DNA of 64,000 bases. Source: Closterium sp. NIES-65. Taxonomy: Eukaryota; Streptophyta; Zygnematophyceae; Desmidiales; Closteriaceae. The translations under genes and the position numbers were made by a program. The stretch spans positions 248,001-312,000 of the forward strand of contig CANXME010002159.1 in the NCBI GenBank assembly GCA_948144175.1, given 5' to 3'. Below the pieces are notes generated by a model, which searched no databases, had not been told where the DNA came from, and worked only from the letters and a program-made list of their open reading frames with translations. Below, one piece after another: positions 21,695 to 33,921 of the stretch. Each line of letters opens with the position of its first letter. The first letter of the stretch is position 1.

Positions 21695-22179
21695 CTCCCC
21701 CATAGTCAAAGTGGGGTATAATCAGTAGAGAAACCAGTCATAGAGCAGGTTCACAATGGCAAGCAAAGCTAGAGGCTATCACAGAGGGCAAGTGAGGAGG
21801 AGGAGAGTACTGTGGACGGAGAGAAGATGGGAGGCAACGACTGAAGCTGCAGAGGCACGGGCACAGGAGCGACTGACTCAGTGGCTACCGAAGCAAGGGC
21901 GACGGACTACTGGAGTGACTGGCTCCGCGGCTATAGACGAGCGGCAGGAGCAACGGACCCACTGGCGACTGGTGCAACAGGCTCACTGGCTACCGAAGCA
22001 AGGGCGACGAGCTACAGGCGCTGCAGGCGACACGACAGCTACCTCCACACAACCTCCTCCAACTGACCCACACCCTTGACACACACCCCCTGCTGAACCC
22101 CTAACTCCACTCCCACGTCACCCCCCTAGCACCACTCCCTCGGCTCCCACACACCCACCCCCCTCAGCGGCAGCTGCAG

Positions 22180-22880
22180 CAGTGGGAGACGGAGGAGGAG
22201 GAGGAGCAGGGGGGGGTTCACACACCCGCCACCCCCATACCCGCCACCCCGCAGTTGCACCCACACCCGCCACCCCCATACCCTCCCCCACTGCTGCACC
22301 TGCAGCAGGGGATGGAGGAGAAGGGGGAGGGGGGGGGGGGGGGGCGGGGGGGGGGGGCTGGTGCTGCAGATCCCCTCCCCCCCACTGCTGCAACCGCAGC
22401 AGGGGGAGGTAGGAGAAGGGGGGGGGGGGGGGGGGGGGGGGGGGGGGCTGGTGCCGCAGATCCCCTCCCCCCCCACTGCTGCACCCGCAGCAGGGAGGAG
22501 GTAGGAGAAGGGGCGGCGCAGGAGCCGCTCGGGCGACAGCAGGTTGGCCACACCCGCCACCCCCATACCCTCCCCCCACTGCTGCACCCGCAGCAGAGAG
22601 ATGGAGGAGAAGGGGGGGGGGGCAGGGGGGGGGCTGGTGTTGCAGGTCCCCTCCCCCAACTGCCGCATCCGCAGCAGGGGGATGGCAGATCGCTTCCCCC
22701 CCACTGCTGCACCCGCAGCAGGGGGAGGTAGGAGAAGGATGAGGGGGGGGAGGAGGGGGGGGGGGGGGGGTCGGTGCTGCAGATCCCCTCCCCCCTTTTG
22801 CTGCACCCGCAGCAGGGGGAGGTAGGAGAAGGGTGGGGGGGGGCTGGTGCTGCAGATCCCCTCCTGCCTCCCCCTGAACC
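22180..22880. repeat. Poly-G-rich repeat block inside element I
   Basis: Six or more units of about 90-110 bp, each with CACTGCTGCACCCGCAGCAG, GGGGGAGGTAGGAGAAGG and a pure G run of up to about 30 bases (near 22330-22357 and 22420-22447), followed by GCTGGTGCTGCAGATCCCCT. On the complement this gives proline-rich open frames, which are compositional. Confidence 0.85.
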
Positions 22881-23184
22881 TCCAAGCTCCCCCCCTCTCC
22901 CAACACAAGGTGCGGCAGGGAGAGAGAGAGGAGGAGGCGTGGCGGCAGCTGCTGCTGCTGAGGCACATCCGCCACCCCCTCACACCCTCTCCCCGCCATC
23001 CCCATGAAGGGGGGGGAGGGGGGGGAGGGGGGCGGGGGCGGAGCTGCGCGTGCGACTGTAGGGCACGCGGGCTGGAGGAACCCCCTCTTGCCACCCCCTC
23101 ACCCACCATGTTGCAACAGGGCACCGGGGCCGCGGTTAGGGGCGGCAGGTCGAGAGGGGCCATGGCTAGGGGCGACGAGGCCAT

Positions 23185-23720
23185 GGCTAGGAACAGGGCC
23201 GGGCGCTGGGCAGGTACGGGGCCGGGCGCTGGGCAGGTACGGGGCCGGGCACTGGGCAGGAACGGGGCCGGGCGCTGGGCAGGTACAGGGCCGGGTGCTG
23301 GGCAGGTATGGGGCTGGGCGCTGGGCAGGTACGGGGCCGGGCTCTGGGCAGGTACGGGGCCGGGCGTTGGGCAGGTACGGGGCCGGGCGCTGGGCAGGTA
23401 CGGGGCCGGGGCGCGGGCTAAGTACGGGGCCGGGCGCGGGCGTTATACGGGCCGGGCGCGGGCTAGGTACGAGGCCAGGCGCTGGCGACAGACGGAGCCG
23501 GGCGCGGGCTAGGTACGGGCCGGGCGCGGGCAAGAGACGGGGCCGGGCGCAGGCGTAAGACGTAGCCGAGCGCGGGCTAGGCACGGGCCTGTCGCGGGCT
23601 AGGTACGAGCCGGGCGCGGGAATAGGAACGGGCCGATCGCGGGCTAGGTACGGGCCGGGCGCAGGCGCGAGACGGGGCCGGGCGCGGGCTAGGTACAGGC
23701 CGGGCGCGGGCGACGGAATC
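23185..23720. repeat. 20-bp GC minisatellite inside element I
   Basis: Units of the form GGGCCGGGCGCTGGGCAGGT, about ten near-perfect copies from 23210 to 23410, then diverged units (GCGGGCTAGGTACGGGCCGG) to about 23720. It occupies the leader position next to the primer site, as in the autonomous copies. Confidence 0.85.
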
Positions 23721-23888
23721 GATGGGGCCAGCGGGGCCGAGGGGCCGAGCTAGGGGCGACGGGGCCAAGGGGCCGAGCCTAGGGGCTAGGGGCGACGCCA
23801 AGGAGCGACGGGCCGGGGCCTAGGCTAGCAGGGCATTAGGTGGTGGGCCCATTAATGTGAGGTCCTAGGAACTATTGCTCTGAGACCA

Positions 23889-24078
23889 TGTTAGAATACT
23901 AGCATGACTTAGGAGCCATGGCTAGTGAGTGTCGAGAGAATTTTGGGTGAGGAAAGTCGAGAAGGAAGAATGAGAGGTTTCACTATAGAAAGTTGGGATA
24001 CAAATAGCAAACCCTAAACTGGGTTGAACTCACTACAGAGTACCCCATTGCAGGCTAAACAGCAAATACATTCTGACA
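23889..24078 (-). repeat. 5' LTR of element I
   Basis: 190 bp, TG..CA ends, followed directly by the TTGAG duplication at 24079-24083. The primer site abuts at 23888. Confidence 0.92.
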
Positions 24079-25722
24079 TTGAGGACCAAAGGATTGGAGA
24101 AAGAGGCGAAGGGGACACTCAAAGCATCACTTATGAAGGCGGTGTGTGAAGCCATGGGTACCATTGCATATGTGAAGATGACCCCTGATGAAGCAAAGTG
24201 GAAGTTTCCTGAGTTGCGAAAAGTCCGGCGGCTAGGAGGAGAACGGGCGGCGGTAGATGTCCCAGTGGGATATGGCGAGGTGCGTCCTGATACTACTGGA
24301 GAGATGCAGCCCATCGTTCGAGATGCTGCGGTTGACGAGGCGGATGCGGGCGCAACCCAAGTTGATGTGCAGTGGGCGGATGTGGAGGAGTTATGGCAAT
24401 ACAATATCCATCCTGTGCGTGGTGCGAGACCATCGTCATTGGCTAGTTCTCTCATCGTGCACGCACATGCGGGTGCATGCAGTAACTTACGATTCATCGG
24501 CGGGACGACTCCGTGGGCCAACGATGATGAAGCTACTGGTATGAACGCTTTGTGAAACGTACTTTCCATGCCATATTCAGATTGGAGTACGCCGCTTGTT
24601 TCCTAAAATTGTTCATACTGCTCGTTTTGACCTGACAGAGACGATGACTGGCTGCAACAACGATGGTGCAGCGGGTGAGACCGACAACCACGGAAGTGAC
24701 GTCGGAGAGAATTTGCCCCGTTGGACTGGGCGACGAAAACGGGGCGGAGATGAGATAAACGCCGGCGATGAGGAGAGCACGGTGGCGCAGCGCTTTGCCT
24801 CGCATTTCTTCCATGTGATGATGCGTTGCGCGGCGCTGTTGAAAGCGGGCACCCCTATGACTCCCGAAGATGTGGCAAAGGAAATTGGGACGGCACCTAA
24901 CCACTGGGCAGGTGACCACTCCGAGTGTGGACGGAACGGGAGTATTCCTCCAAGGTGTGTTACCGAGAAGTGGGGCAGGGAATGTGCACTTTATGAGCCT
25001 ATATCGGAAACGCACAAGGCGGTTCTTACATGGTTCAAGAAACGGTGTTCGCCAGACAAGGTGAAACCCTATGTTCACGGAGCAAACAGTTCCATAAACG
25101 AGTCTTTCCATTCCCTGATCATCAAATACGCTGCTAAGCGTATCAGGTTCAAAGGTAGTCTTGAGGCATTAGTGGGGCTGGCTGTCCTGCATTGGAATAA
25201 CTCGATGGACAGGCTGGTCACATCGTATCGCACTCGTGTACGGCAAGTAACTCGGGTGCGACGGGGCAACAAGGATCGAACCCTCGGACCTATGGATTGG
25301 TCTTGGGTTGATCGGATTATGGAGGACTGTCAACGATCGCTGGGGTTTGGAGTCGACGATGAGATTATGGAGACGGCCCCAAAGAGGCAGGCGCAACATC
25401 CTGTCGACTTACCTTGTGGAGGGCGACACCCATCTGTTGTTGGGCCGGTTACTCCTGTGCGAGAAGGTGGCATAGTCCGCGGCCTTACTTCGACGCGCCG
25501 TGCTGGGCGACGTATTTTATGTAAGATGCGAACCACATTCTCGCCAACCCTTACTCTTGTCTTATGTAATATATTTTGACGCTCCCCTCTTGCGATCATG
25601 TTGCAGGTGATGCCACCAACCATCCTCGGTAAACGTTTTGGAAACACTTATGCCGACGTGGAGGGATCTAAATCACCATTTTGTCCAACACGCCGCGTCA
25701 ATTTAGATGTCAGCGATGCCGG

Positions 25723-26772
25723 TGAGCGCCTTTGAGGGTAATAGTGCCCATCCTTGTCCATATCAGTGCTGCCTTCACCCATAACATGTGCATCTCTCGC
25801 TTTGCCCTCTATCTTCACTTTCAGACCCGGTGTGCCCTCTCCCAGCTTTGTCCCATGCTCCCATCCTACTCCCTTCAATGCCCATCTTACGCCCTCATGC
25901 TTCAATTCCCCAGTCTAGTCATTCTAAACCCTCCACCTCAGTCAATCATAGAGCATTATTTTCCCCTCTCATTCCAACCTTGTTCTCTCAGCTCCTGGAC
26001 GTGCTTTTGGGGAAGGATACTGGTGTGGAGTTGGTGCCATACGAGTAGAGGGCCATGGTGGTGTCTCCGCGCCTGACCCCAAAGGAGGCCTTGGCGCCCT
26101 TTGATGTCAGCCGAGTCGTGGACCCCTCCGAGCACAACCTCAACCACCAATAGGTGCGAGTGCCATCACTCATGCGAATCAACGGTACATGCGACAGCGT
26201 AAGTCAAGTGCAAACCATTGATTTATCATTTACCATGAGGTATCTTTCGTAAACCCTTCGTTCGTCTTTGTCGACTTAGCATGCATTGTGATACTACCCA
26301 ATTATCCCCTTCGCAACAAAATACAGGCTGCTCCTACTCCATCCGGTTCCATGTCTTCTTGGTTCTAACCTTTGATGCATACTACAACCACTGATTTATC
26401 TTTTTGTGCTCGTTTCACTATCATGGCACTAATGTTGCCCATGCCTCACACCCCTCCTCACACATGCGTTCAACCAGCCGCATGGACTATACGGTATGTC
26501 AACAGCTTTCAAGGTCAGGAGTGGCCCCTTATTGCTCCCAACGTGGTGCTCTCATTACCATTCGTCTCTTTCTTTGCTCTACTTCTCCATGTTTTGCTCC
26601 ACTGAACTGCAGATCCATTTGGTGTCCGGAACATTTTTGTGTTTGTTGGAAATTTTCACTGCATACAAGACATTACTACCACACGATTGAGTACATGTAG
26701 CCTACAGATACTACTCCTCCTACCTGCATGATTTTGGCAGCAACAGGTTGCACCTTCTAAAGCAAGTACGGT
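25723..26772 (+). other. Spacer after Kolobok copy 2
   Basis: About 1 kb of AT-richer DNA. It may hold the last exon of the Kolobok-like gene (acceptor-like CTCTCAG ending at 25991 followed by open sequence), but I could not establish frame or end. Nothing else is recognisable. Confidence 0.4.
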
Positions 26773-26777
26773 AGTTT

Positions 26778-26908
26778 TGAGAAGAATTGAACGAGAATGG
26801 AATGACTATGAACGAAGTGAGTACAAATAGGAAACCCTGATTGGGTTGTACCCCTTATGGGATACCCCACTAGACCCTACAGAAACAAGTAAGCTATATG
26901 TTCTGACA
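26778..26908 (-). repeat. 3' LTR of element A
   Basis: 131 bp; plus-strand TGAGAAGAATTG.. to ..ATATGTTCTGACA. The polypurine tract (minus strand CTATGGGGGTG) lies at 26909-26919. Confidence 0.95.
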
Positions 26909-27120
26909 CACCCCCATAGGCAAAGTGGGGGAGAACAAGGGGTCACAAGACCAGTCAAGCAAAGCAGAGCAAAGCTCAGGGTGGATCACAAAGTCACCAC
27001 GCATTCCGAGCACAAGTTCAAAGGCCAGAAGGCCAGTTCACATGCAAGATCATATATAGAGATATACAAGAGGCAAACAAGCAAGAACAAGAGTATATAT
27101 AGGCGAAGGTACAAGCAAGG

Positions 27121-30100
27121 TCAAGAGGAGAGCAAGTGAGGCAAGACAGGCACAAGACCCAACTGCGTGCAACAACGCTGATGATCACAAGGCGCAAGTG
27201 CCTTGGTGAAGACATCAGCAGTGTTGGCCTCAGAGGCCACGTACGCAAGTCGCAACTGTCCACGCTGCTGTAGCTCACGAGCAAGAAAGTAGCGGAGAGC
27301 AATGTGCTTCGTTCTGTGCTCCAGTCGCTGCTCTCGACACAAGGCCAGCATGGCCTTGTTGTCTACGTACAGGACTGGAGGAGAACGAGGCTGCTCTCCA
27401 AGGTCGGTCAGCAGGTAGGTGAGCCAACGTAACTCCTGCGCAGCCATAGCCCCAGCGTAGATCTCAGCCTCACAACTGGAGCCGAGAACAGAAGACGAGC
27501 GGGTAGCCCGCCACGAAACAGAGCCGGAACCAAGGCTGAAGGTGTAACCCTGTGACGACCGCTGCGTAGCCTGGTCGTCAGCCCAAGAAGCGTCTGCGTG
27601 CCCAGTGAGGACCACTGGACTGCGCCCTCCAAGCACTAGCCCCATGCCCGACGTGCTGCACAAGTAGCGCAACACCCTCTTCGCTGCAGCCATGTGCTCT
27701 GGTCGGTGTCTCCCAGGAGCAACATAGCGTGCGAGAATGCTAAGAGGGTATGCAAGGTCAGGACGTGTGCAGGTCATCAGGTACATGAGGCAGCCAACAA
27801 GCTCTGCAAACGGGCCACTCGACTCTACGGACTCATCCGAAGGCAGAGCTGAGAGTGAGTGGCGAGTAGGCAGAGGAGTGGCCTGAGGCAAGGAGTACGT
27901 GAAACCGAAGCGCTGAAGGACCTGCTGCACCATGTGTGACTGAGTCAGGGTAATGGTGCGGCGCGCTCTGTCCCGGGTGATCTGCAAGCCAAGGTACTCT
28001 GAGTTCACCCAGGTCAGTGCACGTGTGTCTCTTCTGCAGCTCGGACTTCACGTAGGCGAGTCCAGCAGTGTCAGCTGTGGCAAAGACCAAGTCGTCGACG
28101 TACACGAGGATGTAGAACGGCGGCAGAGAGGTGTCGGTGCGCAGAAACAGCGACGGGTCGGCAGTAGACGGAGCAAACCCGAGTGCCGCGAGCGTAGTCC
28201 TCAGTGTGTCGTGCCACTCACGAGGCGCCTGGCGGAGACCGTAGACTGGACGCCGGAGACTCCACTGGGTACCAGGAGGGAAAGACCCAGTGAAGCCAGG
28301 TGGGCGACGCAGCCAGATCTCCTCGTGCAGACTGCCCTGCAAGAAAGCTGTGCTGAAGTCGAGAGAGTGCAGCTCGTAGTCACGGTGAGCAGCAACGTGC
28401 AGCAGAACCCGAAGAGTAGTCATCTTCGGGGTGGGGGAGAAGGTCTGAAAGTAGTCAACCCCCTGCCGCTGACTGAAGCCACGAGCCACGTAACGCGCCT
28501 TGAAGACAGGCGGTGAACCCGGCGGCTGCTTCACCCTGAAAATCCATATGCAACTGACAATGTTCGCCCCAGGAGGGGGAACAGCGTCGACGTAGGTGCC
28601 TGTGGACTTCCAGGAAGCCATCTCTGCATCCATAGCTGCCTGCCACTGAGAGGAGTAGGGACCCTCTATCGCCTCCGCGTAAGAGCGCGGAGTCGGGATG
28701 TCTAGTGCATCCGGGTCTCCCTCAGGGGCTAGTAGTACAGACGCGAGATGAGGTGAAGCGGCTGCCAGACACTGGAACTCCTCCTGCCTGTCCTCAAGGA
28801 CGTCCGTGCCGAGGGCACACTCACCCCCGACGGACGGAGGACAGGCAGACTCAGACTCAGCGACAAGACTGGCAGCGTAGTCTAGACGACAGCGTGCAGC
28901 AAAGTCGACAAGCTCAGTGACAAGGGCAGACGCAGCAGACGACTCGAAGGAAGGGTCAGTGACAGCAGTGGCAAGGAGACGCGTGACAGTAGGACTGGCA
29001 GCACGAAGAGAGTCCGACTCCGGGTCGGCAAGATCAGGAAGAGAGGAAGCAGGAGGAGAAGGCAAAGGGGCACGTAGAGGAGCAGTGGACGGACGCAGTG
29101 ACATCCGGTGCGTGCCAGGGACAGGAGGAGGACGCTGACGCGACCCGCGACCACTTGCGCGCTCAGTACGAACAGGCGACGCAGGACGAGACGCAGGCTC
29201 ACGACGCTCAGTAAGACCTCCAGTCGGACCAGCGTAGGGAGAAGGAGCAGGCAAAGGGGAGGCAGGCTGTAGCTGTGGCTGTGACCGGACAGGCTGCGGA
29301 CCCTCTAAGGGAGGAGGAGGTGTAAGACCAAGAACCTGCTGCAGGAGCGGAACGAAGTACGGTCGGGGCCGCGCGGCGACGCCAGAAACAACAGGAACAG
29401 CACCAGTACCCCCAGCAGGAGCACCCACTATAGTAGCACCTCCAGCAACACCAGAACCTCCAGCAGCAGCACCAGGAGCACTGTCAGTCGGACCGCCAGC
29501 GGCAGGCACAGCGCCAACACCCTCAGCAGCACCAGCTCCAGGAGAACCCTCAGACCCAGCAGCTCCAGCACCCACAGTACGAGCACCTCCGGGACGCGCG
29601 GCAGCAGTACCCTCTGCAGCCGAAGAACCACCAGCACCAGCAGCACGCCTCCAGCGCCTAGCAAACCACTCACGCAGCTCCTGTGGGGAGAGTGGCTCCC
29701 GGCGAGACGAAGCACCCCCAGGCACAGCACCCCCAGGCTCAGCACCCCCAGGCTCATCACCCCCAGTCTCCGCACCCCCACGCTCCGCACCCCCCAGCAC
29801 AGCACCCCCAGGCACAGCACCCCCAGGCTCAGCAACCCCAGACTCCGCACCCCCAGGCTCCGCACCCCCAGGCTCAGCTCCCGCAGCAGCACCAGAGTCA
29901 CCAGTGACCTCGACAGGCTCGACCGCGTCTACCTAGGACACACCTGAAGGGGCAGGACCCTGAGGGGGGAGGGGGTCTACCGGGGGGGGACCTGGTACCA
30001 AGAAGAGCGGGGGTGGGGGGAGGGACGGAGTGCGGTAGGGGAAGAGGCGGTAGTAGGGTACCGACTCGTCGAACGTGACGTCCTGGGAGGACAGAACACG

Positions 30101-32969
30101 TCGAGAGGTGGGGTGGTAGAACTGCCACCCAGGGGCGTCGGGGGGGAACCCCAGGAAGACGCAGGGAGCAGCGCGAGGGGACAGCTTGTCCGCAGACAAG
30201 TCGCGGACAAACGCCCGAGATCCCCAGACCCGGAACGCCGACGCATCGCCAACCTTCCCCGTCCACAGCAGGGCTGGGGAGGTCTCCGGCCTGGAGACCC
30301 TGGGGTGGAGGTTGATCTGATGCGCGGCATACCTGACCGCAAACGGCCACAGAAAATGGCGGGGAAGCCGCATGCATCATGGACGTACGGGCGACGTCCA
30401 TGACCATGCCAATGCGGCGCTCAGCAATCCCATTTTGCTGCGGGGAGTCCGGAAGCGTGAAGGACTGGCGGATGCCTCGCGCACGACAGTAGGCACGCAG
30501 AAGGCCAGAGGAGAACTCTCCGCCTCTGTCCAAGTGCAGACGCAACACAGGAAAGTCGGAGCCAAAGCTCTGCCTGAGCTGAAGACGAGCTGCGCGGATC
30601 CAGTCGATCAGCACCTCAGTGACCTCACCCTTGCTGCGCAAGGGGAAGACCGTGGTGTAACGCGAGTAGTCGTCAACAACGAGCAGGAAGTAGCGCTCCT
30701 GACCCTGTCCACGGACGCGGGCTGGGCCCCACACGTCCATGTGAAGCGTCTGCAACGGGGCCTCTGTCGGAGGAAACTGGGAGGAGTGAGGGGCAGCACG
30801 CTGGCGCCCCTCGACACAGGGGACACAGGCAGGGCCAGGGCCCTGAGGAAGGGGAGGTAGAGACCGGGGCAGACCAGACACAAGAAGACGGGAGGCCATG
30901 CCTCTAAGCCGAAGCAGAGAGGGGTGGCCAAGGCGGTGGTGCCAGAGGAGGGTCTCGTGAGACAGACGACGACACGAACAGGGGGCAGACTCAGGACCAG
31001 ACCTGGACACTGCGGCAAACACCTGACCAGACGAAGGGACCCTACCAGACTCAGCACCTGGAGGAGAAGCAGTGGTCAGTGTGTACAGGCTCGACCCTGG
31101 CCGACGTGTAAACGTAGCCAGGTGGCGTCCCGTGCTAGCCTCCGTGCAGTGGGTCACTCGCTGACGAGCAGGAGTGAACTGGTGGACACCCGCATCCTGT
31201 AGGTCAGCACCACTCACCAGGTTCGTCGAGAACGAGGGGAGGTAGAGACCAGACAGGGTGCCAGAGGGGGCCGCAGGACACGGAAGGACCGTGGAGAAGC
31301 GAGAGAGGACAGGCCCCCCAGAGGGGTCAGCCAGGGACACCGCAACCGGCCGACTCAGCGGCGTGAGAGTGGTGCGGTCCCGAAAGAAGGAGCGAGACGC
31401 TCCAGAGTCAAGGGTGAAGGTGTGAGAGGCCGAAGCCGACACAGTACCTGAGAGGGCAAACTCACCAGTACCTGAGAGCACAGACGCACTGGCACCTAGA
31501 GCAGCAGCCTCACTAGCACCTGACGCAGCAGTACCAATGCCCGGGTCGGGCGGGAAACACCGGTAACAGTCATCCTCATCACTACCAGTCACAGCATACA
31601 TAGCAGAAAGAATAGCATCAAAGTCAAGATCATAAATGACTACACCAGCCCTAGACAGCTCCCCCCAGCGGGGGATCTCAGCGGCCTCCGGAAACTGCTG
31701 ACGCCAGGCGTCGGTCAGGCGGCCAAAGCAGCGGCGGGCTGCGTGGGTGCCTCCACACCTCTCCCCCGCACGGTCACCGGTGCGAAGAACGTAGGGGCAG
31801 GGACCAAACGCACCACCACGCTGACGCTGCAAGTACCACTCACGGAGCTGCTGAGGGGCGGGGACGGTGCGAGAGCGCTGCTGCTGCTGCTGCTGCTGCT
31901 GGCGCTGGCCACCCCCAGAGCTGCTCCGCTGGGACGAGCCACTCCGACCCCCGCCGCCACCGCCACTCCCGCCTCCAACGCCACCCCCGTCTCCACCGCC
32001 ACCGCCCCCACCGGTACCCTCGCCCCCGCCTCCTCCGCCACCGCCTCCGCCGCCACCTCCGCCTCCACCGCCTCCACCAGTACCTCCACTCCCGCCACCA
32101 CCTCCACCGCCACCCCCACTCCCTCCGCCACCCCCACCTCCTCCGCCTCCACTGCCCCCTCTAGCTCCACCCGCTCCCTTGCCCCCCTCGCCCTTGCCAG
32201 AGCGGCGTCTACCGCTGGGGGCAGACGCCGCACCGACCGACTCAAAACCAGCGAGGTCGGCCGCAGCGGCAGAGGCGACAGAGGGCAGCAGGGGGGAAGG
32301 AGAACACCCCTCAAAGATGGGGGTGCGAGGGTCACCCCGAGAGGCCCCTACAGCGACGATGCTCTTCTCAGCCGCTAGCAGGGACTCCTCAAGGAGGTCG
32401 ACAGTGAGGGTGGTGGGACAGACAGAGAGAAACTGGTCCCTAACGACACGAAGGGACTCAGGGAGACGGGTGACGAGAAAGTAGAGAGTGATGTACATGG
32501 GAGGAGGGTTTGCGACGCGGAACTCAGTAGGAAGGGCAGCGCGGTAGCGAGCGTCACTAGCGCGGAGGTGGGTAACGAGGTCAGCGACAGTGGGAAAGGC
32601 AGCGAGGTCAGGGAAGAGAAACGGTAGCATGAGGCGGCTCAGCGTAGCGGAGGAAGGGGAGGAGTAGCGTGTAACTACAGCGTCGTACAAGGCCTGAGCG
32701 GTCTTGCACTGACTAAAGTGGGCACGCTCGGAGGAAGGGAGGTGGCGACGCACAGCAAGACGTGCAGCAGCATCGCGTGTGGCCCACTTGGAGCGAACAG
32801 CAGGGTCAGCATCAGCAGGAGGGGCAGGGACAGCTCCAGAGACAAAGTCAAAGAGAGAAACCTCATCGATCGCATCACACAGTAAGTACAGCTGCAGGTC
32901 CTCAATCCAGACTGGAAAGTCAATGGCGCGACCCTCAGCGTCAAAAGACAGGACACTGGGGGTGGCCAT
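27121..32969 (-). pseudogene. Element A gag-pol, two frameshifts and a TAG
   Basis: ATG at 32969. Gag (about 400 residues) has a Gly-rich stretch (32160-31930), a Gln run and an unusual zinc-knuckle-like C-x13-C-x3-H-x4-C (near 31800-31735). Protease FTLDSGASRS is near 31400. Integrase: HHRLGH with CVPC, then MDVWGP (near 30735), LDRGGEF (near 30525) and GIAERR (near 30425). A one-base insertion near 30362 shifts frame. TAG at 29933-29935 ends integrase exactly where element G also has TAG. Then come a PGGAE-repeat linker, RT with YVDDLVFA (28083-28106), and a 2-base loss near 28003 at the G-E-L-R-S-Y-L-G-L site. RNase H (ADASWADD, CEAEIYAG, VDNKAM) closes the frame at 27121. In this family the single polyprotein supplies capsid, protease, integrase and RT; as read, this copy would stop after integrase. 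Confidence 0.9.
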
Positions 32970-33079
32970 TGCAGCAGCTGATTGTCTCACCGGGCACGAA
33001 GAGTCGGGTAGCACAGCGGCTCAGCAACTCGGCAGAACAGCAGCTGCGCACGCCTCGGAGCAGCAGCAGCCACGCAGGA

Positions 33080-33860
33080 GCAGGAGCTCGGCTCCTCAGG
33101 TTGCCCGGGCGGCTCGGGCGGCTCGGGTTGCTGGGGCGGCGCGGGCGGCTCGGGCGGCTCGGGCGGCTCGGGCGGCTCGGGCGGCTCGGGCGGCTCGGGT
33201 TGCTGGGGCGGCGCGGGCGGCTCGGGCGGCTCGGGCGGCTCGGCTGTACGGGCGGCTCGTGCGGCGCGGGCGTCGCGACGGGCGGCTCGCTGGCGGCTCG
33301 CGGGCGGCTGCACAGGTGGCTCAGGGACGGCGGCGCGGGCGGCTCAGGGACGGCGGGTGCACGGGAGGCTCGGCGGGCGGCGTACAGGCAGCTCACGGGC
33401 GGCTGCGACGGGCGGCTCGCGGGCGTCGGGCGCTAGGGCGTTGGGGCGACGACGGGCGGCGCTCAGGCGTCAGGGCGGGCGGCCGTAAGGGCGAAAGGGC
33501 GGGCGGCGCTCGGGCGCTAGGGCGAGCGGCGCACGGGTGCTAGGGCGGGCGGCCGTCAGGGCGCTAGGGCGAGTGGCGCACGGGCGCTAGGGCGGGCGGC
33601 CGTCAGGGCGCTAGGGCGGGCGGCCGTCAGGGCGCTAGGGCGGGCGGCGCTCGGGCGCTAGGGCGGGCGGCGCTCGGGCGCTAGGGCGGGCGGCGCTCGG
33701 GCGCTAGGGCGGGCGGCGCTCGGGCGCTAGGGCGGGCGGCCGTCAGGGCGCTAGGGCGGCGGCGCTCGGGCGCTAGGGCGGGCGGCCGTCAGAGGAGGGA
33801 GCGGCGGGAGCGCGACGGTAGGGGCGACATGCAGGGTCGCTAAAAAAAAGAACGCGCGCC
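33080..33860 (-). repeat. Leader minisatellites of element A
   Basis: Two arrays lie between primer site and gag. A 9-bp unit GGGCGGCTC runs at 33105-33300. A unit of about 23 bp, GGGCGCTAGGGCGGGCGGC, runs at 33420-33800. Near the primer site (33841-33875) an A-rich tract is followed by a GC hairpin, GCGCGCC-TCG-GGGCGCGC. Confidence 0.85.
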
Positions 33861-33909
33861 TCGGGGCGCGCTTCGGTGGGCCCTAGGAACAGTCCCTAGG
33901 AGGGGACCT

Positions 33910-33921
33910 GCTCTGATACCA
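33910..33921 (-). other. Primer binding site of element A
   Basis: The minus strand reads TGGTATCAGAGC immediately after the 5' LTR, matching the initiator tRNA-Met 3' end. Confidence 0.9.

Larger units (their letters stand above)
21505..24078 (-). mobile_element. Non-autonomous LTR element I (LARD-like, 2.6 kb)
   Basis: It has two 190-bp LTRs and a target duplication TTGAG (21500-21504 and 24079-24083). The primer site (23877-23888, minus strand TGGTCTCAGAGC, one base off the family sequence) lies against the 5' LTR, and the purine tract abuts the 3' LTR (21695-21701, complement of CTCCCCC). The interior has no Gag, protease, integrase or RT; it is poly-G-rich repeats and a second GC minisatellite. 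Its LTRs share TGTCAGAA, GTGGGGTA, GTACAACCCA and CTATTTGTA with the A/B/G copia family. Its leader also has GGGCCCACC, like A and G, so it is probably mobilised by that family. The LTRs differ at 4 positions (about 2%). Confidence 0.92.
18051..25722 (+). pseudogene. Kolobok-like DNA transposase, copy 2, split by element I
   Basis: Exons inferred from GT/AG borders shared with copy 1: 18051-18285, 19736-19996, 20108-20405, 20542-24538 (holding element I at 21505-24078) and 24639-25520. Splice-like sites further on (acceptor 25605, donor 25722, acceptor 25991) suggest C-terminal exons, but I could not fix their frame. Exon d: Cys-rich region (C-D-K-C, F-W-S-C), then V-D-G-R-W-S-H-V (21098), S-D-Q-G (21298), D-W-W-H-V-K-R (21357). 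Removing element I and one TTGAG restores the frame. Exon e: A-G-D-H-S-E-C (near 24910), then N-E-S-F-H-S with a Y-A-A-K-R block (near 25097), the zinc/Glu end of Kolobok transposases. Damage: TGA at 21008 (TGG in copy 1), TGA at 21122 and the insertion. It would have cut and pasted its own DNA; it is dead now. Confidence 0.65.

Noticed and set aside
22118-23184. Overlapping proline-rich frames of 160-350 codons on the minus strand
   Set aside because: All three frames are open because of C-run repeats inside element I; compositional only.
31743-32484. Plus-strand frames of about 205-211 codons opposite Gag of element A
   Set aside because: They are the antisense of the Gly-rich Gag tract; poly-Pro/Ala products are by-products of that composition. 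The same applies at 14414-15031 and 58486-59616.
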